A stretch of DNA of 64,000 nt from an uncultured Paracoccaceae bacterium (GTDB lineage Bacteria; Pseudomonadota; Alphaproteobacteria; Rhodobacterales; Rhodobacteraceae). The translations under genes were made by a program, and so were the position numbers. Of the stretch, positions 1 through 9,131 are shown piece by piece (positions within the stretch are counted from its first letter, which is position 1; every line of letters starts with the position of its first letter). Below the pieces are notes generated by a model, which saw only the letters and a list, made by a program, of their open reading frames with translations, was not told the DNA's origin and ran no database searches. Location: contig CANLQO010000003.1 in assembly GCA_947493335.1 (NCBI GenBank), positions 186,001-250,000 of the forward strand, written 5' to 3'.

Positions 1-452
1 TGAAAAAGGCTGTGGTCAAATAGAAGCGGCGGAGCATCCTGTGTCCTCTTTCCGTCTTGGGCTGCAATCGCCCGGTTACTGTTCAAATGCAGGACCAACC
101 AAATCGACTGATCCTTTCGTCTTGCTGTCACCATAGACCACAAAAGCGGTGACGGTCGGCTGTCGTATCCAAAACGACAGAGGTGCCAAATGGCAATTCC
201 TTAACGTAAACCTTACGCATGAAATGGCGTTTCTCCAAACGCTTCCGGACGATCGGACAGGAATGTGATCATGCAAGCACCGCGCGGTCCAAAACCACGG
301 GCCACCAACGATACACAAATCATGCACAAAGCGTACACATCTCGTGATGGCCGGTTTCCTAACTTTTCCATCACACTGTTAACCTCTGCGTCCCGACAAG
401 AGGTTGCCGCATCAAATACGACAGGTGCCAAGACAGACATTTGCCTGCTAGC
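1..452. other. Gene-free leader before the caspase operon
   Basis: I find no convincing gene here; the short open frames on both strands lack ribosome sites and recognisable domains. The stretch is more AT-rich than the genes downstream and probably holds the promoter of the caspase operon. An inverted repeat CGTAA-ACC-TTACG lies at 205-217 and could be a protein-binding site, but nothing in the window says which protein. Confidence 0.5.
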
Positions 453-1754
453 ATGACTTTCATGACACGCCGTATTCTACATTCCGCGACGCTTGCCCTT
501 GGCCTTGGCTCTTCTGCCTTAGCAGAGGATCGCGCCCTGATCATCGGGATCGAAAATTATCCCAACCTTGATCTGCGCCTCGCGCCTCAGTCCGCATCGG
601 ACGACGCCATTGCGATGGCGCAACTCGCGGTCGAGCGTTGGGGTTATCGGCAGACCCAGGTTACCCTGCTGCTGGACAGTGCTGCGACGTCAGCGGCCAT
701 TTTGGACGCGCTGATTGACGAACTTGTCGGTCAGACCGGACCCGGTGACCGGGCGCTTTTGTATTTCGCTGGGATCGGCAGCCGTAACAGCCAGGACTCC
801 CGCGTCATTCTGGCCTATGACAGCGAAAGCCTGCTGGGTAGGATCCCCGAAGATGCGCTGTCAGACATTCTTGATCTGATCCCAGACCGCGACGTGACGG
901 TCATCATGGACACCGGATTTCGCGGCGACATCAACACCCCCGGCCAGCGCGGCATTGGCGCACCCGGGTTTGAAGCGACACCCTTTGCCGCCAACGGCGA
1001 CGGCCGCGCCGTCTACACCGCCTCTGCCGTCAGCCAGACCGCTTGGGAAACCGCGATGGGTGGAGTGATGACCAATGCGCTGATCGCCGGTGCCAAGGGT
1101 GCCGCTGATGCAAATGGCGACGGCACCGCAACCCATGGCGAGTTGCTGGCATACTTGCGCGGCCAAAGTGCCAGCTGGTGCGAGGCTCAGCCAAACTGCG
1201 CACCGATGGGGCTGTCCCCGGATTTTGCAGGGCCGCTGAACCACAGCCCCACGGGGGCCAAGGTCGCCAGCGCCGCCCCTGCCCCTGCACCGGTGCCACA
1301 AAACGCTGCCGCCTTTGCAGGCCGCAACAGCGCGGATTTGAAACTGGCCATCGACGGCGGCACCGCGCTGACCATCGGGCAGTCTGTGACCTTTCGCGTC
1401 ACTGCCCAAAGCCCCGGCACCTTGCTGATTTTGGACGTCGATCCCAACGGACAACTTAGCCGAGTCTTCCCCTCGCGGCTTGCCCCCGATGGCGGCGCAC
1501 AGATTGTTCCGGGACAAGAGGTCGCGATCCCCAGCGGGCGGTCGGCCAATGGCGCGCCCTTGCGGGTGCGCGTCACCGGGCCAGCCGGTGCGGGCTATCT
1601 GCTTGGCATCGTGATCGAGGGCGACACATTGGACGCCACAACCCTTTTGCCAAGCGGCGCTGCCGCATCGGCGCTGCCGCAACTTGCACAAAACCTGTTG
1701 AACCTTGGCCGCAACTGGTCGGCCGCCACCCTGAATTATACGATTTCGAACTGA
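453..1754 (+). CDS. Secreted caspase-fold protein with both catalytic residues lost (pseudocaspase)
   Basis: The protein starts with a signal peptide ending in SALA-ED (about residues 1-24) and so is probably periplasmic. The N-terminal half follows the peptidase C14 caspase-like layout (RALIIGIENY, then ALLYFAG, then VTVIMD). The usual GHG histidine is replaced (FAGIGSR, Ile108) and the usual DSCHSG cysteine is replaced (DTGFRG, Gly155). This predicts a protein that folds like a caspase but cannot cleave. A proline/alanine linker near residues 270-285 leads to a C-terminal DUF4384-like beta domain. It heads a three-gene cassette with an OmpA-like gene and an intact homologue. ATG at 453 or 462 both fit; an upstream TTG lacks support. 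The family call is firm and the role is unknown. Confidence 0.8.
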   Translation: MTFMTRRILHSATLALGLGSSALAEDRALIIGIENYPNLDLRLAPQSASDDAIAMAQLAVERWGYRQTQVTLLLDSAATSAAILDALIDELVGQTGPGDRALLYFAGIGSRNSQDSRVILAYDSESLLGRIPEDALSDILDLIPDRDVTVIMDTGFRGDINTPGQRGIGAPGFEATPFAANGDGRAVYTASAVSQTAWETAMGGVMTNALIAGAKGAADANGDGTATHGELLAYLRGQSASWCEAQPNCAPMGLSPDFAGPLNHSPTGAKVASAAPAPAPVPQNAAAFAGRNSADLKLAIDGGTALTIGQSVTFRVTAQSPGTLLILDVDPNGQLSRVFPSRLAPDGGAQIVPGQEVAIPSGRSANGAPLRVRVTGPAGAGYLLGIVIEGDTLDATTLLPSGAAASALPQLAQNLLNLGRNWSAATLNYTISN

Positions 1755-1772
1755 TTGAGATTGGAGCTTGTG

Positions 1773-2657
1773 ATGAGACACCTCCCCCTATTCACCGCCG
1801 CAGCATTGGCCCTGGCCACGCCCGCGCTGGCCTGCGAGGGCTATGACGCCGCCGTCGCCGCCGTACAGGACAGGGATGCCAACGCCGCTGCCGCCCTGTT
1901 TGACGGGTTGATTGCCGACAACGCCTGTTCCGACGATTTCCGCGAATGGGTCGGCGATTTTCTGGCCCGTGACGCCTTTGCCGTGACGATGACCGACGTT
2001 GATGAGGCGACCAAGCGCACCGCCTTTGAAACCGCCCTTGGGTATGAGCGCCACTGGCGCAGCTTTGCCGGATTGGGACAGCTTGACTGGGCGGCAGAGG
2101 ATTACGCAGGCGCTGCGGCCAATTTCCAGCTTGCGCTGAATGAACTGGCCGAAGGCGATCAAAGCCACACCGCCGAGACAGATGAGATTGCCGAGATCTA
2201 CCAATTGGCGACCGCAGCACTGGCCCTGTCGGATGAGGTTGTGGACCTGCCCGTCACACGCTCTGGCAACCCCAGCGTGATGATGACCGGCAAGGTGCGC
2301 GGCTTTGAGGTTGAGGAAATCCCGCTGCCGATCACTTTTGAATATAACTCCGTGCAGTTTGACGCCGCAGGGCTGGATTACGCCAATGCGCTGGTCAACC
2401 ACCTGTTGATGGTGAACCCGGTCAGCGTCAATCTGGGCGGCCACACTGACCCGGTCGGCGGCGAAGAATTCAACCTTGCCCTGTCAGAGGCGCGCGCCGA
2501 GGCGCTGGCCACCTACATCCGCGCCGCCGGTTTTGAAGGCGAGATCGTGACAACCCCCTACGGCGAAAGCCGCCTGCCCGCCCCGCCCGCCGGGATCGAG
2601 GCAGGATCAGAGGAGCACCACCGCATCGCGCGGCGCGTGTCCTTTGCAAGCCAATGA
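1773..2657 (+). CDS. OmpA-family periplasmic protein with helical repeat region
   Basis: ATG at 1773 is preceded by GGAG and gives a clear signal peptide ending near PALA-C. A signal peptidase II site is therefore possible, with cysteine as the first mature residue. Residues of about 25-150 are helical and resemble TPR-like repeats. The C-terminal 110 residues are an OmpA-type peptidoglycan-binding domain, shown by GGHTDPVGGEEFN and LSEARAEALATYI. It lies between the pseudocaspase and the intact caspase, and its stop overlaps the next start. This suggests that it anchors or presents its neighbours at the cell wall. That anchoring role is inference; the domain call is solid. Confidence 0.85.
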   Translation: MRHLPLFTAAALALATPALACEGYDAAVAAVQDRDANAAAALFDGLIADNACSDDFREWVGDFLARDAFAVTMTDVDEATKRTAFETALGYERHWRSFAGLGQLDWAAEDYAGAAANFQLALNELAEGDQSHTAETDEIAEIYQLATAALALSDEVVDLPVTRSGNPSVMMTGKVRGFEVEEIPLPITFEYNSVQFDAAGLDYANALVNHLLMVNPVSVNLGGHTDPVGGEEFNLALSEARAEALATYIRAAGFEGEIVTTPYGESRLPAPPAGIEAGSEEHHRIARRVSFASQ

Positions 2658-4225
2658 GGGGGCTTGTTCTTGCCGGGCTGATGGCCTGCGCCGCCCTGCC
2701 CGCCCATGCCGAAAAGACCTATGGTCTGGTGATCGGGATTGATGATTACGCCAATGTGCCCGACCTGCAGGGTGCTGTGAACGACGCCCGCGACATTGCC
2801 GATGCGCTGAACGGGATCGGGGCCGAGGTCACGATGCTGCTGGATGGCGACGCCACCCGTGCCGCGATTTACGCCGCATGGGAAGGTATCGCCGCCAAGA
2901 TAGAAGCCGGCGACCGGCTGGTCGTCAGCTACGCGGGCCACGGGTCCTATGAGCCGGAATATGTGATCGGGTCCGAGGAAGATGGACGGGACGAGAATTT
3001 CCTGCTGTCGGGCTTTTCGTTTCAGGGCGCGGGTGCCGCAGAACGCATTCGCGACGACGAACTGGCCGCGCTGATCGCGATGACGCCGCAGGCAGAGGTC
3101 GTGTTTCTGGCCGATAGCTGCCATTCGGGCACCGTGTCGCGCAACGTCACACCGGTGCTGGGCTATCGCTATGTGATCGGCGGCAAGCTGTCGGATGATC
3201 CCTTGCCGCCACCGCCGCCGCGCGTCTCCGCCAGTGAGGGCAAGAACGATGTGGCGCTGTTTCTGGCCGCCGTGGACGAGGCCGAAAAGGTGCCGGAGTT
3301 CCTGATCGACGGAAAACCGCGTGGTGCGTTGTCCTATTCGTTCGCCAAGGGCCTGCGCGGTGCGGCGGATGAGGACGCCAATGGCGAGATGACAAAGGAC
3401 GAGTTGGCCTCTTACGTGCGCCGGTCGGTGCGCAACATCAGCCAGGGCCTGCAAGCGCCGCAGATCAGCCCGCGCGGCGATGAAGAGCGGGTGCTGTTTG
3501 CCATCGGTGACGCGCCAGAACCGGTGATGATCGAGGTCTCACCCTTTGAAAAGACGCTGGCCGGGTTGCCCGACCTGAAGGTCGCGCATAATGGCGGGAA
3601 CTATGGTGCGACGGTGCTGACCGGCTTGCCCGGCGTGCAGGTGGTCGAAGACCCGCTGCAAGCCGCAGCCTTCGCCGATTTCACCGCAGGCGTGCTGCGG
3701 TCAACCGTGGGCGATGCGCTGGGAGACTTCAGCGACAGCGCGCCCCAGAACGGGTTGCAGCAGGCGATCGACAAACTGCGTGTGACCACAGCAATTGCCG
3801 CCGCGAGCCCCGCTGGCACGCTTGAGGTGCGGTTTGCCGAAGGGGATCGCAGCTATACCAGCCGCGACCGGGTGACGGTGCAGATCAGGGGCCGCACAAC
3901 GCCCTATATCACGCTGGTTGCCGTCGCCTCTGACGGGGCGGTGTCGCTGCTTTATCCCTATCAGGGTGACGGCATCAACGACCCGCTGGCCGTGATCCCG
4001 GCTGATCCACTGGACCTGACCTTGCAGGTGCAGGCGCCCTTTGGTGCCGACCACATCATCGCAATCGAGACGCGCAGCGATGGGGCCGATCTGCGGGCGG
4101 TGCTGGCGCATCTGGACAGCAAGTCAAGCCGCACGCCAAAGCTATGGGATGTGCTGCGCACCGCTGTGCTGAAGATGGAAAGCCAGCCACGCATTGCACT
4201 TTTTCCATTCTACACGCGCCCCTGA
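2654..4225 (+). CDS. Secreted caspase-like cysteine protease (peptidase C14 family)
   Basis: A short signal peptide (cleavage after AHA, about residue 19) is followed by a caspase-fold domain with the catalytic dyad intact: His96 in SYAGHGS and Cys156 in ADSCHSG. A predicted calcium or helper segment DEDANGEMTKDE lies near residue 235. The C-terminal third (about residues 385-480, VTVQIRGRTTPYITLVAV and LLYPYQGDG) is a DUF4384-like domain, as in the upstream pseudocaspase. The ATGA overlap with the OmpA gene shows translational coupling. Caspase homologues of this type cut after basic residues in several bacteria, but the substrate here is not visible. Secretion to the periplasm is predicted from the leader. 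Confidence 0.85.
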   Translation: MRGLVLAGLMACAALPAHAEKTYGLVIGIDDYANVPDLQGAVNDARDIADALNGIGAEVTMLLDGDATRAAIYAAWEGIAAKIEAGDRLVVSYAGHGSYEPEYVIGSEEDGRDENFLLSGFSFQGAGAAERIRDDELAALIAMTPQAEVVFLADSCHSGTVSRNVTPVLGYRYVIGGKLSDDPLPPPPPRVSASEGKNDVALFLAAVDEAEKVPEFLIDGKPRGALSYSFAKGLRGAADEDANGEMTKDELASYVRRSVRNISQGLQAPQISPRGDEERVLFAIGDAPEPVMIEVSPFEKTLAGLPDLKVAHNGGNYGATVLTGLPGVQVVEDPLQAAAFADFTAGVLRSTVGDALGDFSDSAPQNGLQQAIDKLRVTTAIAAASPAGTLEVRFAEGDRSYTSRDRVTVQIRGRTTPYITLVAVASDGAVSLLYPYQGDGINDPLAVIPADPLDLTLQVQAPFGADHIIAIETRSDGADLRAVLAHLDSKSSRTPKLWDVLRTAVLKMESQPRIALFPFYTRP

Positions 4226-4277
4226 CGCTTGACCTGACGCCGCCCACGCCCCACCCTTCGCTTCAAAGGAGCGCAGG

Positions 4278-4934
4278 GTGGACGACACGACAGCAGAACC
4301 GGGCCAGAACAGCCTGTTGCACGCGTTTGAAACGGTCGAGGCCTCGCTTCGCACCGAAAACTGGTTCTTTGAAACCGTGCGGGCAGAGCTGCAAAAGACA
4401 GCCTCATTGTCCGACTTCCCCACGATCATGGGATCCAACGGGCACGACTACCTGCTGCATTTCACCCAGTTCATGTTCTTTCTGCGCGCGCTCGATTGCA
4501 CCGATGCCGAGCAGATCAGCATCTTCATCGACAGCCATAACGACAAGATCAACGGCCAATTGAATGACCCCGATTTCGGCAAATCGCCCAAGGAATTCCA
4601 AAAGGCGATCTTTAAGCCCGACCGCAAGGCCAAGATCCTCGACAGTATCCGCGCGCTCGGTGCGCCGGTCTTTGCGATCTATGAATTCGGGCATCTGCTG
4701 ATTGACGATATGTCACCCAAAACCACCGAAAAACTGATCGAGGATTTGCGGTTCGGCAAGCTGCTGGAGCGGCGCGAGGATGACCGGCTGGAAGCGGATG
4801 CAAAGCGTGTCCTGATCGCTTCAACCGGGTTTCTGGAGGACACCTACAAGATGTCCCTGCTGATGCAGCGCCGCATGATCGCGGGCAGTTTGAATGACGC
4901 AGAGATCGCCGCCGCGCGGCAGAAACAGACCTGA
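4278..4934 (+). CDS. Cytoplasmic protein of unknown function, last gene of caspase cassette
   Basis: GTG at 4278 is supported by an AAGGAG ribosome site. The 218-residue product has no signal peptide or membrane segment and looks mostly helical, with many charged residues. I do not recognise a family. It follows the caspase gene by 52 bases on the same strand, so co-transcription is likely. Unlike the three exported proteins before it, this one should stay in the cytoplasm, which makes a direct complex with them unlikely. A regulatory or unrelated role are both open. Confidence 0.65.
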   Translation: MDDTTAEPGQNSLLHAFETVEASLRTENWFFETVRAELQKTASLSDFPTIMGSNGHDYLLHFTQFMFFLRALDCTDAEQISIFIDSHNDKINGQLNDPDFGKSPKEFQKAIFKPDRKAKILDSIRALGAPVFAIYEFGHLLIDDMSPKTTEKLIEDLRFGKLLERREDDRLEADAKRVLIASTGFLEDTYKMSLLMQRRMIAGSLNDAEIAAARQKQT

Positions 4935-5058
4935 GGTCCGTGTGGCGAATGGCCGGCTTGAGCCCAAATTGACGAATGCTGCGCTGCGCTCGAATGTCGG
5001 TTTTAGCGCGTAGTGCACGTGATTGACCGTTGTCTGGATCCTATGTCATTAACTTCCT

Positions 5059-5964
5059 ATGCGAAGGTTCTTCCAAGTTTTTTTGTTTGCCATTGCCAGC
5101 GCAGCCCACGCTGACGAGGATGCCGTCGCAAAGTATCGTGACTATCTGCCTGAACAACTTCTAGCATTGCCCGAGGATGAGCGGCGAAGTTCAGTCCCAA
5201 TAATGTTCAACGGCGCTGCAAACCTCGCGACATCGCCTGCGGGCGAACTCATCACACAGGCCAACTTGAATTTGCTGATGTATGACGGATTTGCTGACTA
5301 CGACAGCGCAAAGCGAACTTTTCAGGCGGATTTGGGTGAAGAACCAACAGGCAACCTGACCGTGTGGCAGATTCATTCGCTCGGATACCGCGCTTCGCGC
5401 GTGAACATGACCAGTGTCAGCTTCTTCCCGTTTGACTTCGGCGGAACCATGACTGAGAACTGGGCTTCCGTGAAAGGCACAGTTGAGATCATCGAGGAAA
5501 AAATCGCCTATCCGATCAACCATGTTAACATTCAATGTGCTCGCAATGAAGGCACTTGCGAGTATCGCCAAATCGCACTGACGCTGCCAGACGAAAACTC
5601 CTGGGTTCAGTCTTACCACGTCGGCGAAATCGCGGATGAAACCTATCGGATCACACGTTGGGAAGGACAACTCATCGACGCCGTTCCGCTGGACAACAGC
5701 GCATGTCGGACAACCCAGCTTAGCCTCAACTTCGAGACACAAGAGTTCTTCGAGATCGCGCGGAACAATAACGCGGGAGACTGCGAAACCGTGCTTGGCG
5801 TGACGCTGCCACGCCTGGAGAAGCCGCGAGTTTCTCGCATTGTTGACGGGCACGAGATCATCGGCGCAGAGTTCAAATCGATCAGCGAAGAGACGTTTTC
5901 GTATTTTTCGAGTTCATTCCGTAATCGAATCGAAGAGCTCGCATACGAAACTGATCAGAATTAA
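5059..5964 (+). CDS. Exported protein of unknown function
   Basis: The first 18 residues form a signal peptide (MRRFFQVFLFAIASAAHA). The mature part begins DEDAVAKYRDYLPEQLLALPEDER and has four cysteines in its middle and rear sections that could form periplasmic disulfides. A segment near residues 90-110 (AKRTFQADLG..LTVWQIHSLGY) resembles the helix pattern of peptidoglycan-binding modules, but too weakly to assign. Base composition is clearly less GC-rich than the genes on either side, which hints at acquisition by transfer. No ribosome site of note precedes the ATG. The gene is isolated by gaps on both sides. Confidence 0.6.
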   Translation: MRRFFQVFLFAIASAAHADEDAVAKYRDYLPEQLLALPEDERRSSVPIMFNGAANLATSPAGELITQANLNLLMYDGFADYDSAKRTFQADLGEEPTGNLTVWQIHSLGYRASRVNMTSVSFFPFDFGGTMTENWASVKGTVEIIEEKIAYPINHVNIQCARNEGTCEYRQIALTLPDENSWVQSYHVGEIADETYRITRWEGQLIDAVPLDNSACRTTQLSLNFETQEFFEIARNNNAGDCETVLGVTLPRLEKPRVSRIVDGHEIIGAEFKSISEETFSYFSSSFRNRIEELAYETDQN

Positions 5965-6034
5965 CGTCTGACAGATAGAAAAGCAGACGTTCAGCTGCCA
6001 TCGTAGAACGACAGCAAAGTCCCGCAAACCACCC

Positions 6035-6826
6035 CTACCCCCGGTGGGCGCCATCGGCGAGGGATTTGACGAAGGCCAGCACGTCAGAGGCACTTTCGCC
6101 AGCGCCGATCTTCTCCACGATGGCGGAGCCCACGACGGCACCGTCGGCGATTTTGGCGATGGCCTCTGCCGCCTCGGGGGTCTTGATGCCAAAGCCCACG
6201 ATCACCGGCAGGTCGGTTTGGGATTTGATCCGCGCCACTTCTGGCCCCACGTCGGCGGCTTGCGCGGCCGCAGCCCCGGTGATGCCCGTCACCGAGACGT
6301 AATAGACAAAACCGGATGTGTTTTGCAGCACCTTTGGCAGGCGTTTGTCATCTGTGGTGGGCGTGGCAAGACGGATGAAGTTCAACCCCGCCTTTTGCGC
6401 CGGAATGCACAGTTCCTCATCTTCCTCAGGAGGCAGGTCCACAACGATCAGCCCGTCGATGCCCGCCTCTTTCGCCTCGGACAGAAAGCGGTCAACGCCA
6501 CGAGAATAGATCGGGTTGTAATAGCCCATCAACACGATCGGGGTGGTGTCATCGGTCTTGCGCAATTCGCGCGCATATTCCAGCGTCTTGGGCAGGTCCT
6601 GCCCCGCCTCAAGCGCACGCTGCCCGGCAAGCTGAATGGTCGGGCCATCAGCCATCGGGTCGGTGAACGGCAGGCCCAGTTCGATCACATCCACGCCCGC
6701 AGCGGGCAGGCCTTTGACGACTTCAAGCCCGGTATCGTAGTCGGTGTCGCCCGCCATAACATAGGCCACAAAGGCCTTTTTGCCTGCTGCCTTGAGTTCC
6801 GCAAATTTGGCGTCGATTCTGCTCAT
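6035..6826 (-). CDS. trpA: Tryptophan synthase alpha subunit
   Basis: TrpA splits indole-3-glycerol phosphate into indole and glyceraldehyde-3-phosphate, passing indole to TrpB in the alpha2beta2 complex. The 263-residue TIM barrel has the catalytic Glu49 (VIELGLPF) and Asp60 (MADGPT) at the same numbers as the Escherichia coli enzyme, and the phosphate-binding loop VGFGIKTPE. Length is normal. It is not beside trpB and trpF, which sit 11 kb away on the same strand, so subunit production depends on two transcription units. Confidence 0.96.
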   Translation of the reverse strand: MSRIDAKFAELKAAGKKAFVAYVMAGDTDYDTGLEVVKGLPAAGVDVIELGLPFTDPMADGPTIQLAGQRALEAGQDLPKTLEYARELRKTDDTTPIVLMGYYNPIYSRGVDRFLSEAKEAGIDGLIVVDLPPEEDEELCIPAQKAGLNFIRLATPTTDDKRLPKVLQNTSGFVYYVSVTGITGAAAAQAADVGPEVARIKSQTDLPVIVGFGIKTPEAAEAIAKIADGAVVGSAIVEKIGAGESASDVLAFVKSLADGAHRG

Positions 6827-6892
6827 GTCGTTCCCCGTCTATAACGGAACCGTCTGTGCGCCATGTGGGCGGAAAACGCAATGGTCTCGCCT

Positions 6893-7285
6893 TCAGAACA
6901 GGCGTTCAAGCCGGCCCTTGGTCTTGTAGATATTCTTGTAATCCCACTGAACACGGCGACTGTCGTGCAGCCAGGCTTGCAGCGTCTGGGCGTCGATCTG
7001 ACCCACATCCGTGAACCGCGCCTCTGCCGCCTTGAAGGTGCCGGTCTTGCGCAGCCCCGGCGCGTCAAAGCCCTGCCCGCTCCAGAACATCAGGCGCACA
7101 CAGGTCTTCAGTTTGCTGTAGCCGACGATCGGGTTGCCATCCAGAAACCACACCGGATGGGCATGCCACATCTTGGCCTCGGCCTCTGGCAGGCCTGTGT
7201 CGATCTGCGCGCGCAGTAGGTCCATGATGGCCTTGTCGCCGGGTGCCTGCACGGCATGGTAGGCCTCGATCGTCTGGGGTTTCAT
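6893..7285 (-). CDS. DUF1801-family protein
   Basis: The 130-residue protein carries the DUF1801/YdhG-like pattern: an N-terminal helix with KAIMDLLRAQI, then a strand pair WFLDGNPIVGYSKLK, and a central CVRLMFWSGQGFD. Function in the family is not established. Its start overlaps the stop of the small gene upstream, which in turn overlaps the VOC gene, so the three are translated as a coupled unit. Cytoplasmic; no catalytic residues can be named. Confidence 0.75.
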   Translation of the reverse strand: MKPQTIEAYHAVQAPGDKAIMDLLRAQIDTGLPEAEAKMWHAHPVWFLDGNPIVGYSKLKTCVRLMFWSGQGFDAPGLRKTGTFKAAEARFTDVGQIDAQTLQAWLHDSRRVQWDYKNIYKTKGRLERLF

Positions 7286-7479
7286 GTGCCCCGGCGAAAG
7301 AGCCGCGCCCAGAGCCGCCGCAACAACCCCGGTTTGCCCAATCCCAGTTGCCGCGCTTGTGCCGGCCGGTCGATCTCATGATTGTCGATGATCCGTTCGG
7401 CACAGCCGCAGCCTTCGCCAAGGCCGACCTTGTTGTAATAGAAGGTTTCAAATTTCTGGGGGCGCGGGGGACGGCGCAT
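7282..7479 (-). CDS. Small basic protein of unknown function
   Basis: A 65-residue arginine-rich protein whose ATG overlaps the stop of the VOC gene (TGATG) and whose stop overlaps the start of the DUF1801 gene. It contains a GCGCAER segment with two close cysteines and ends in a basic RRLWARLFRRG tail. The double overlap argues that it is a real gene, although it is short and I do not know the family. The cysteine pair could bind metal, but this is only a guess. Confidence 0.6.
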   Translation of the reverse strand: MRRPPRPQKFETFYYNKVGLGEGCGCAERIIDNHEIDRPAQARQLGLGKPGLLRRLWARLFRRGT

Positions 7480-7901
7480 CAGGAGTCCTCCGCATCGCAG
7501 TTGACCATCCATGGCACGCCGAACTTATCGCGGCACATGCCAAAGGCGGCCGCCCAAAAGGTCTTGTCCATCGGCATCGTGACCTCCCCCCCGTCCGCGA
7601 GTTGCGCAAAGAGCGCCTTGGCCTCATCCGGGGTATTGCACTGGGCCGAAAGGCTGAAGCCGTGAAACCCTTGGTGTGGGCCGCTAAAAGCCTCAAACGA
7701 ATCCGACGCCATCAGCAATCGCCCCTGAATATTGATCCGTGCGTGGCCGATCAGATTGCCAACATCGTCGCTCATCGGTGGCATGTCGGGCATCTCGCCC
7801 ATGCGTTGAAGATCGGTCACTTCGGTGCCGAATACCTCGGCGTAAAAGGCCATCGCCGCTTCGGCAGTGCCCGGGAACGTCAGATAGGTCTCGATTTTCA
7901 T
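7479..7901 (-). CDS. VOC-superfamily protein, PhnB-like
   Basis: ATG at 7901 follows a strong GGAGG ribosome site. The 140-residue product opens with the typical PhnB-like strand-helix MKIETYLTFPGTAEAAMAFY, then FGTEV, a central GRLLMASDS and a closing KFGVPWMVN. VOC proteins of this subgroup are often of unknown function despite likeness to glyoxalases and bleomycin-resistance proteins. It is the first gene of a coupled three-gene unit with the small basic protein and the DUF1801 protein. Longer readings upstream run antisense through ychF and are not real. Confidence 0.8.
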   Translation of the reverse strand: MKIETYLTFPGTAEAAMAFYAEVFGTEVTDLQRMGEMPDMPPMSDDVGNLIGHARINIQGRLLMASDSFEAFSGPHQGFHGFSLSAQCNTPDEAKALFAQLADGGEVTMPMDKTFWAAAFGMCRDKFGVPWMVNCDAEDS

Positions 7902-7991
7902 GTCAGCCTCCTTGATCGCAATAAGTGTGACCGGCTTGCCGATTCCCTTCAAGCGGCGTAACAGGCGCTGGATTGCGAAGGAGTTGCACCG

Positions 7992-9089
7992 ATGGGTTTC
8001 AAGATGGGGATTGTGGGTCTGCCGAACGTGGGCAAATCGACCCTGTTCAATGCGCTGACCAAGACCGCAGCCGCGCAGGCCGCGAACTTTCCGTTCTGCA
8101 CGATTGAACCCAATGTGGGTGAGGTCGCTGTGCCCGATGCGCGGCTCGACAAACTCGCCGCGATTGCGCAATCCAAGCAGATCATCCCGACCCGCATGAC
8201 GTTTGTGGATATCGCCGGTCTGGTGAAGGGCGCCAGCAAGGGCGAAGGCCTTGGCAACCAGTTTCTGGCCAATATCCGCGAATGCGACGCCATCGCTCAT
8301 GTGCTGCGCTGCTTTGAAGACGATGACATCACCCATGTTGAGGGGCGCGTTGATCCGGTCGAGGATGCATCCGTGATCGAGACCGAACTGATGCTCGCTG
8401 ATCTGGAAAGCATCGAGAAGCGGCTGCAGAACGTCGTGCGCAAGGTGCGCGGCGGTGACAAAGAGGCGGTGCAGCAGGAACGCCTGCTGAAGATGGCGCA
8501 AGAGGTGCTGGAAGACGGCAAACCCGCCCGCGTGGTCGAGGTGGACGCAGAGGACGCCAAGGCGTGGAAGATGCTGCAACTGCTGACCACCAAGCCGGTT
8601 CTGTATGTGTGCAACGTCGAAGAAGACAGCGCCGGCACCGGCAACAGCCAATCCGCTCGTGTGGCCGAAATGGCCGCGGCACAGGGCAACAGCCACGTGG
8701 TGATCTCTGCCCGGATCGAGGAAGAAATCAGCCAGCTTGAGGCCGAAGAGGCCGAGATGTTCCTGGGCGAGATGGGGCTGGAAGAGGCGGGCCTCGACCG
8801 GTTGATCCGCGCGGGCTACGACCTGTTGCACCTGCAAACATACTTTACCGTTGGTCCCAAAGAGGCGCGCGCCTGGACCATCAAGGAAGGCACATCCGCC
8901 CCCAAAGCCGCCGGCGTGATCCACGGTGATTTCGAACGTGGTTTCATCCGCGCAGAGACGATCGCCTATGAGGACTTTGTGACGCTCGGCGGAGAAGGCC
9001 CGGCAAAAGAGGCGGGCAAGATGCGGGCAGAGGGCAAAGGCTACATCGTCAAGGACGGCGACGTGATGCACTTTTTGTTCAATACCTGA
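7992..9089 (+). CDS. ychF: Redox-sensitive ribosome-associated ATPase YchF/Ola1
   Basis: The 365-residue protein has the Obg-like P-loop GLPNVGKS at residues 8-15, the G3 motif DIAGL, a long coiled-coil segment in the middle (about 130-170), and a C-terminal TGS domain starting near [15 protein letters not shown]. YchF binds ribosomes and prefers ATP over GTP in characterised members. Length is normal. An AAGGAG-type ribosome site lies upstream. Divergent from the VOC operon. Confidence 0.96.
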   Translation: MGFKMGIVGLPNVGKSTLFNALTKTAAAQAANFPFCTIEPNVGEVAVPDARLDKLAAIAQSKQIIPTRMTFVDIAGLVKGASKGEGLGNQFLANIRECDAIAHVLRCFEDDDITHVEGRVDPVEDASVIETELMLADLESIEKRLQNVVRKVRGGDKEAVQQERLLKMAQEVLEDGKPARVVEVDAEDAKAWKMLQLLTTKPVLYVCNVEEDSAGTGNSQSARVAEMAAAQGNSHVVISARIEEEISQLEAEEAEMFLGEMGLEEAGLDRLIRAGYDLLHLQTYFTVGPKEARAWTIKEGTSAPKAAGVIHGDFERGFIRAETIAYEDFVTLGGEGPAKEAGKMRAEGKGYIVKDGDVMHFLFNT

Positions 9090-9131
9090 CACGCCGCGTC
9101 ACGGGATTTGCCAAGCCCGGGGGCTTTGGCC

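Noticed and set aside
76-327. 83-codon minus-strand frame at the window start
   Set aside because: No ribosome site, odd composition (many Trp, Cys and His) and no family resemblance.
861-1781. Long minus-strand frame opposite the pseudocaspase gene
   Set aside because: High GC keeps antisense frames open. It shows no domain, leader or ribosome site, and the plus-strand gene has clear family motifs.
7479-9092. A 537-codon minus-strand frame running through ychF
   Set aside because: Only its last 140 codons (from ATG 7901, with a strong ribosome site) look like a protein. The remainder is antisense to ychF and has no domain.
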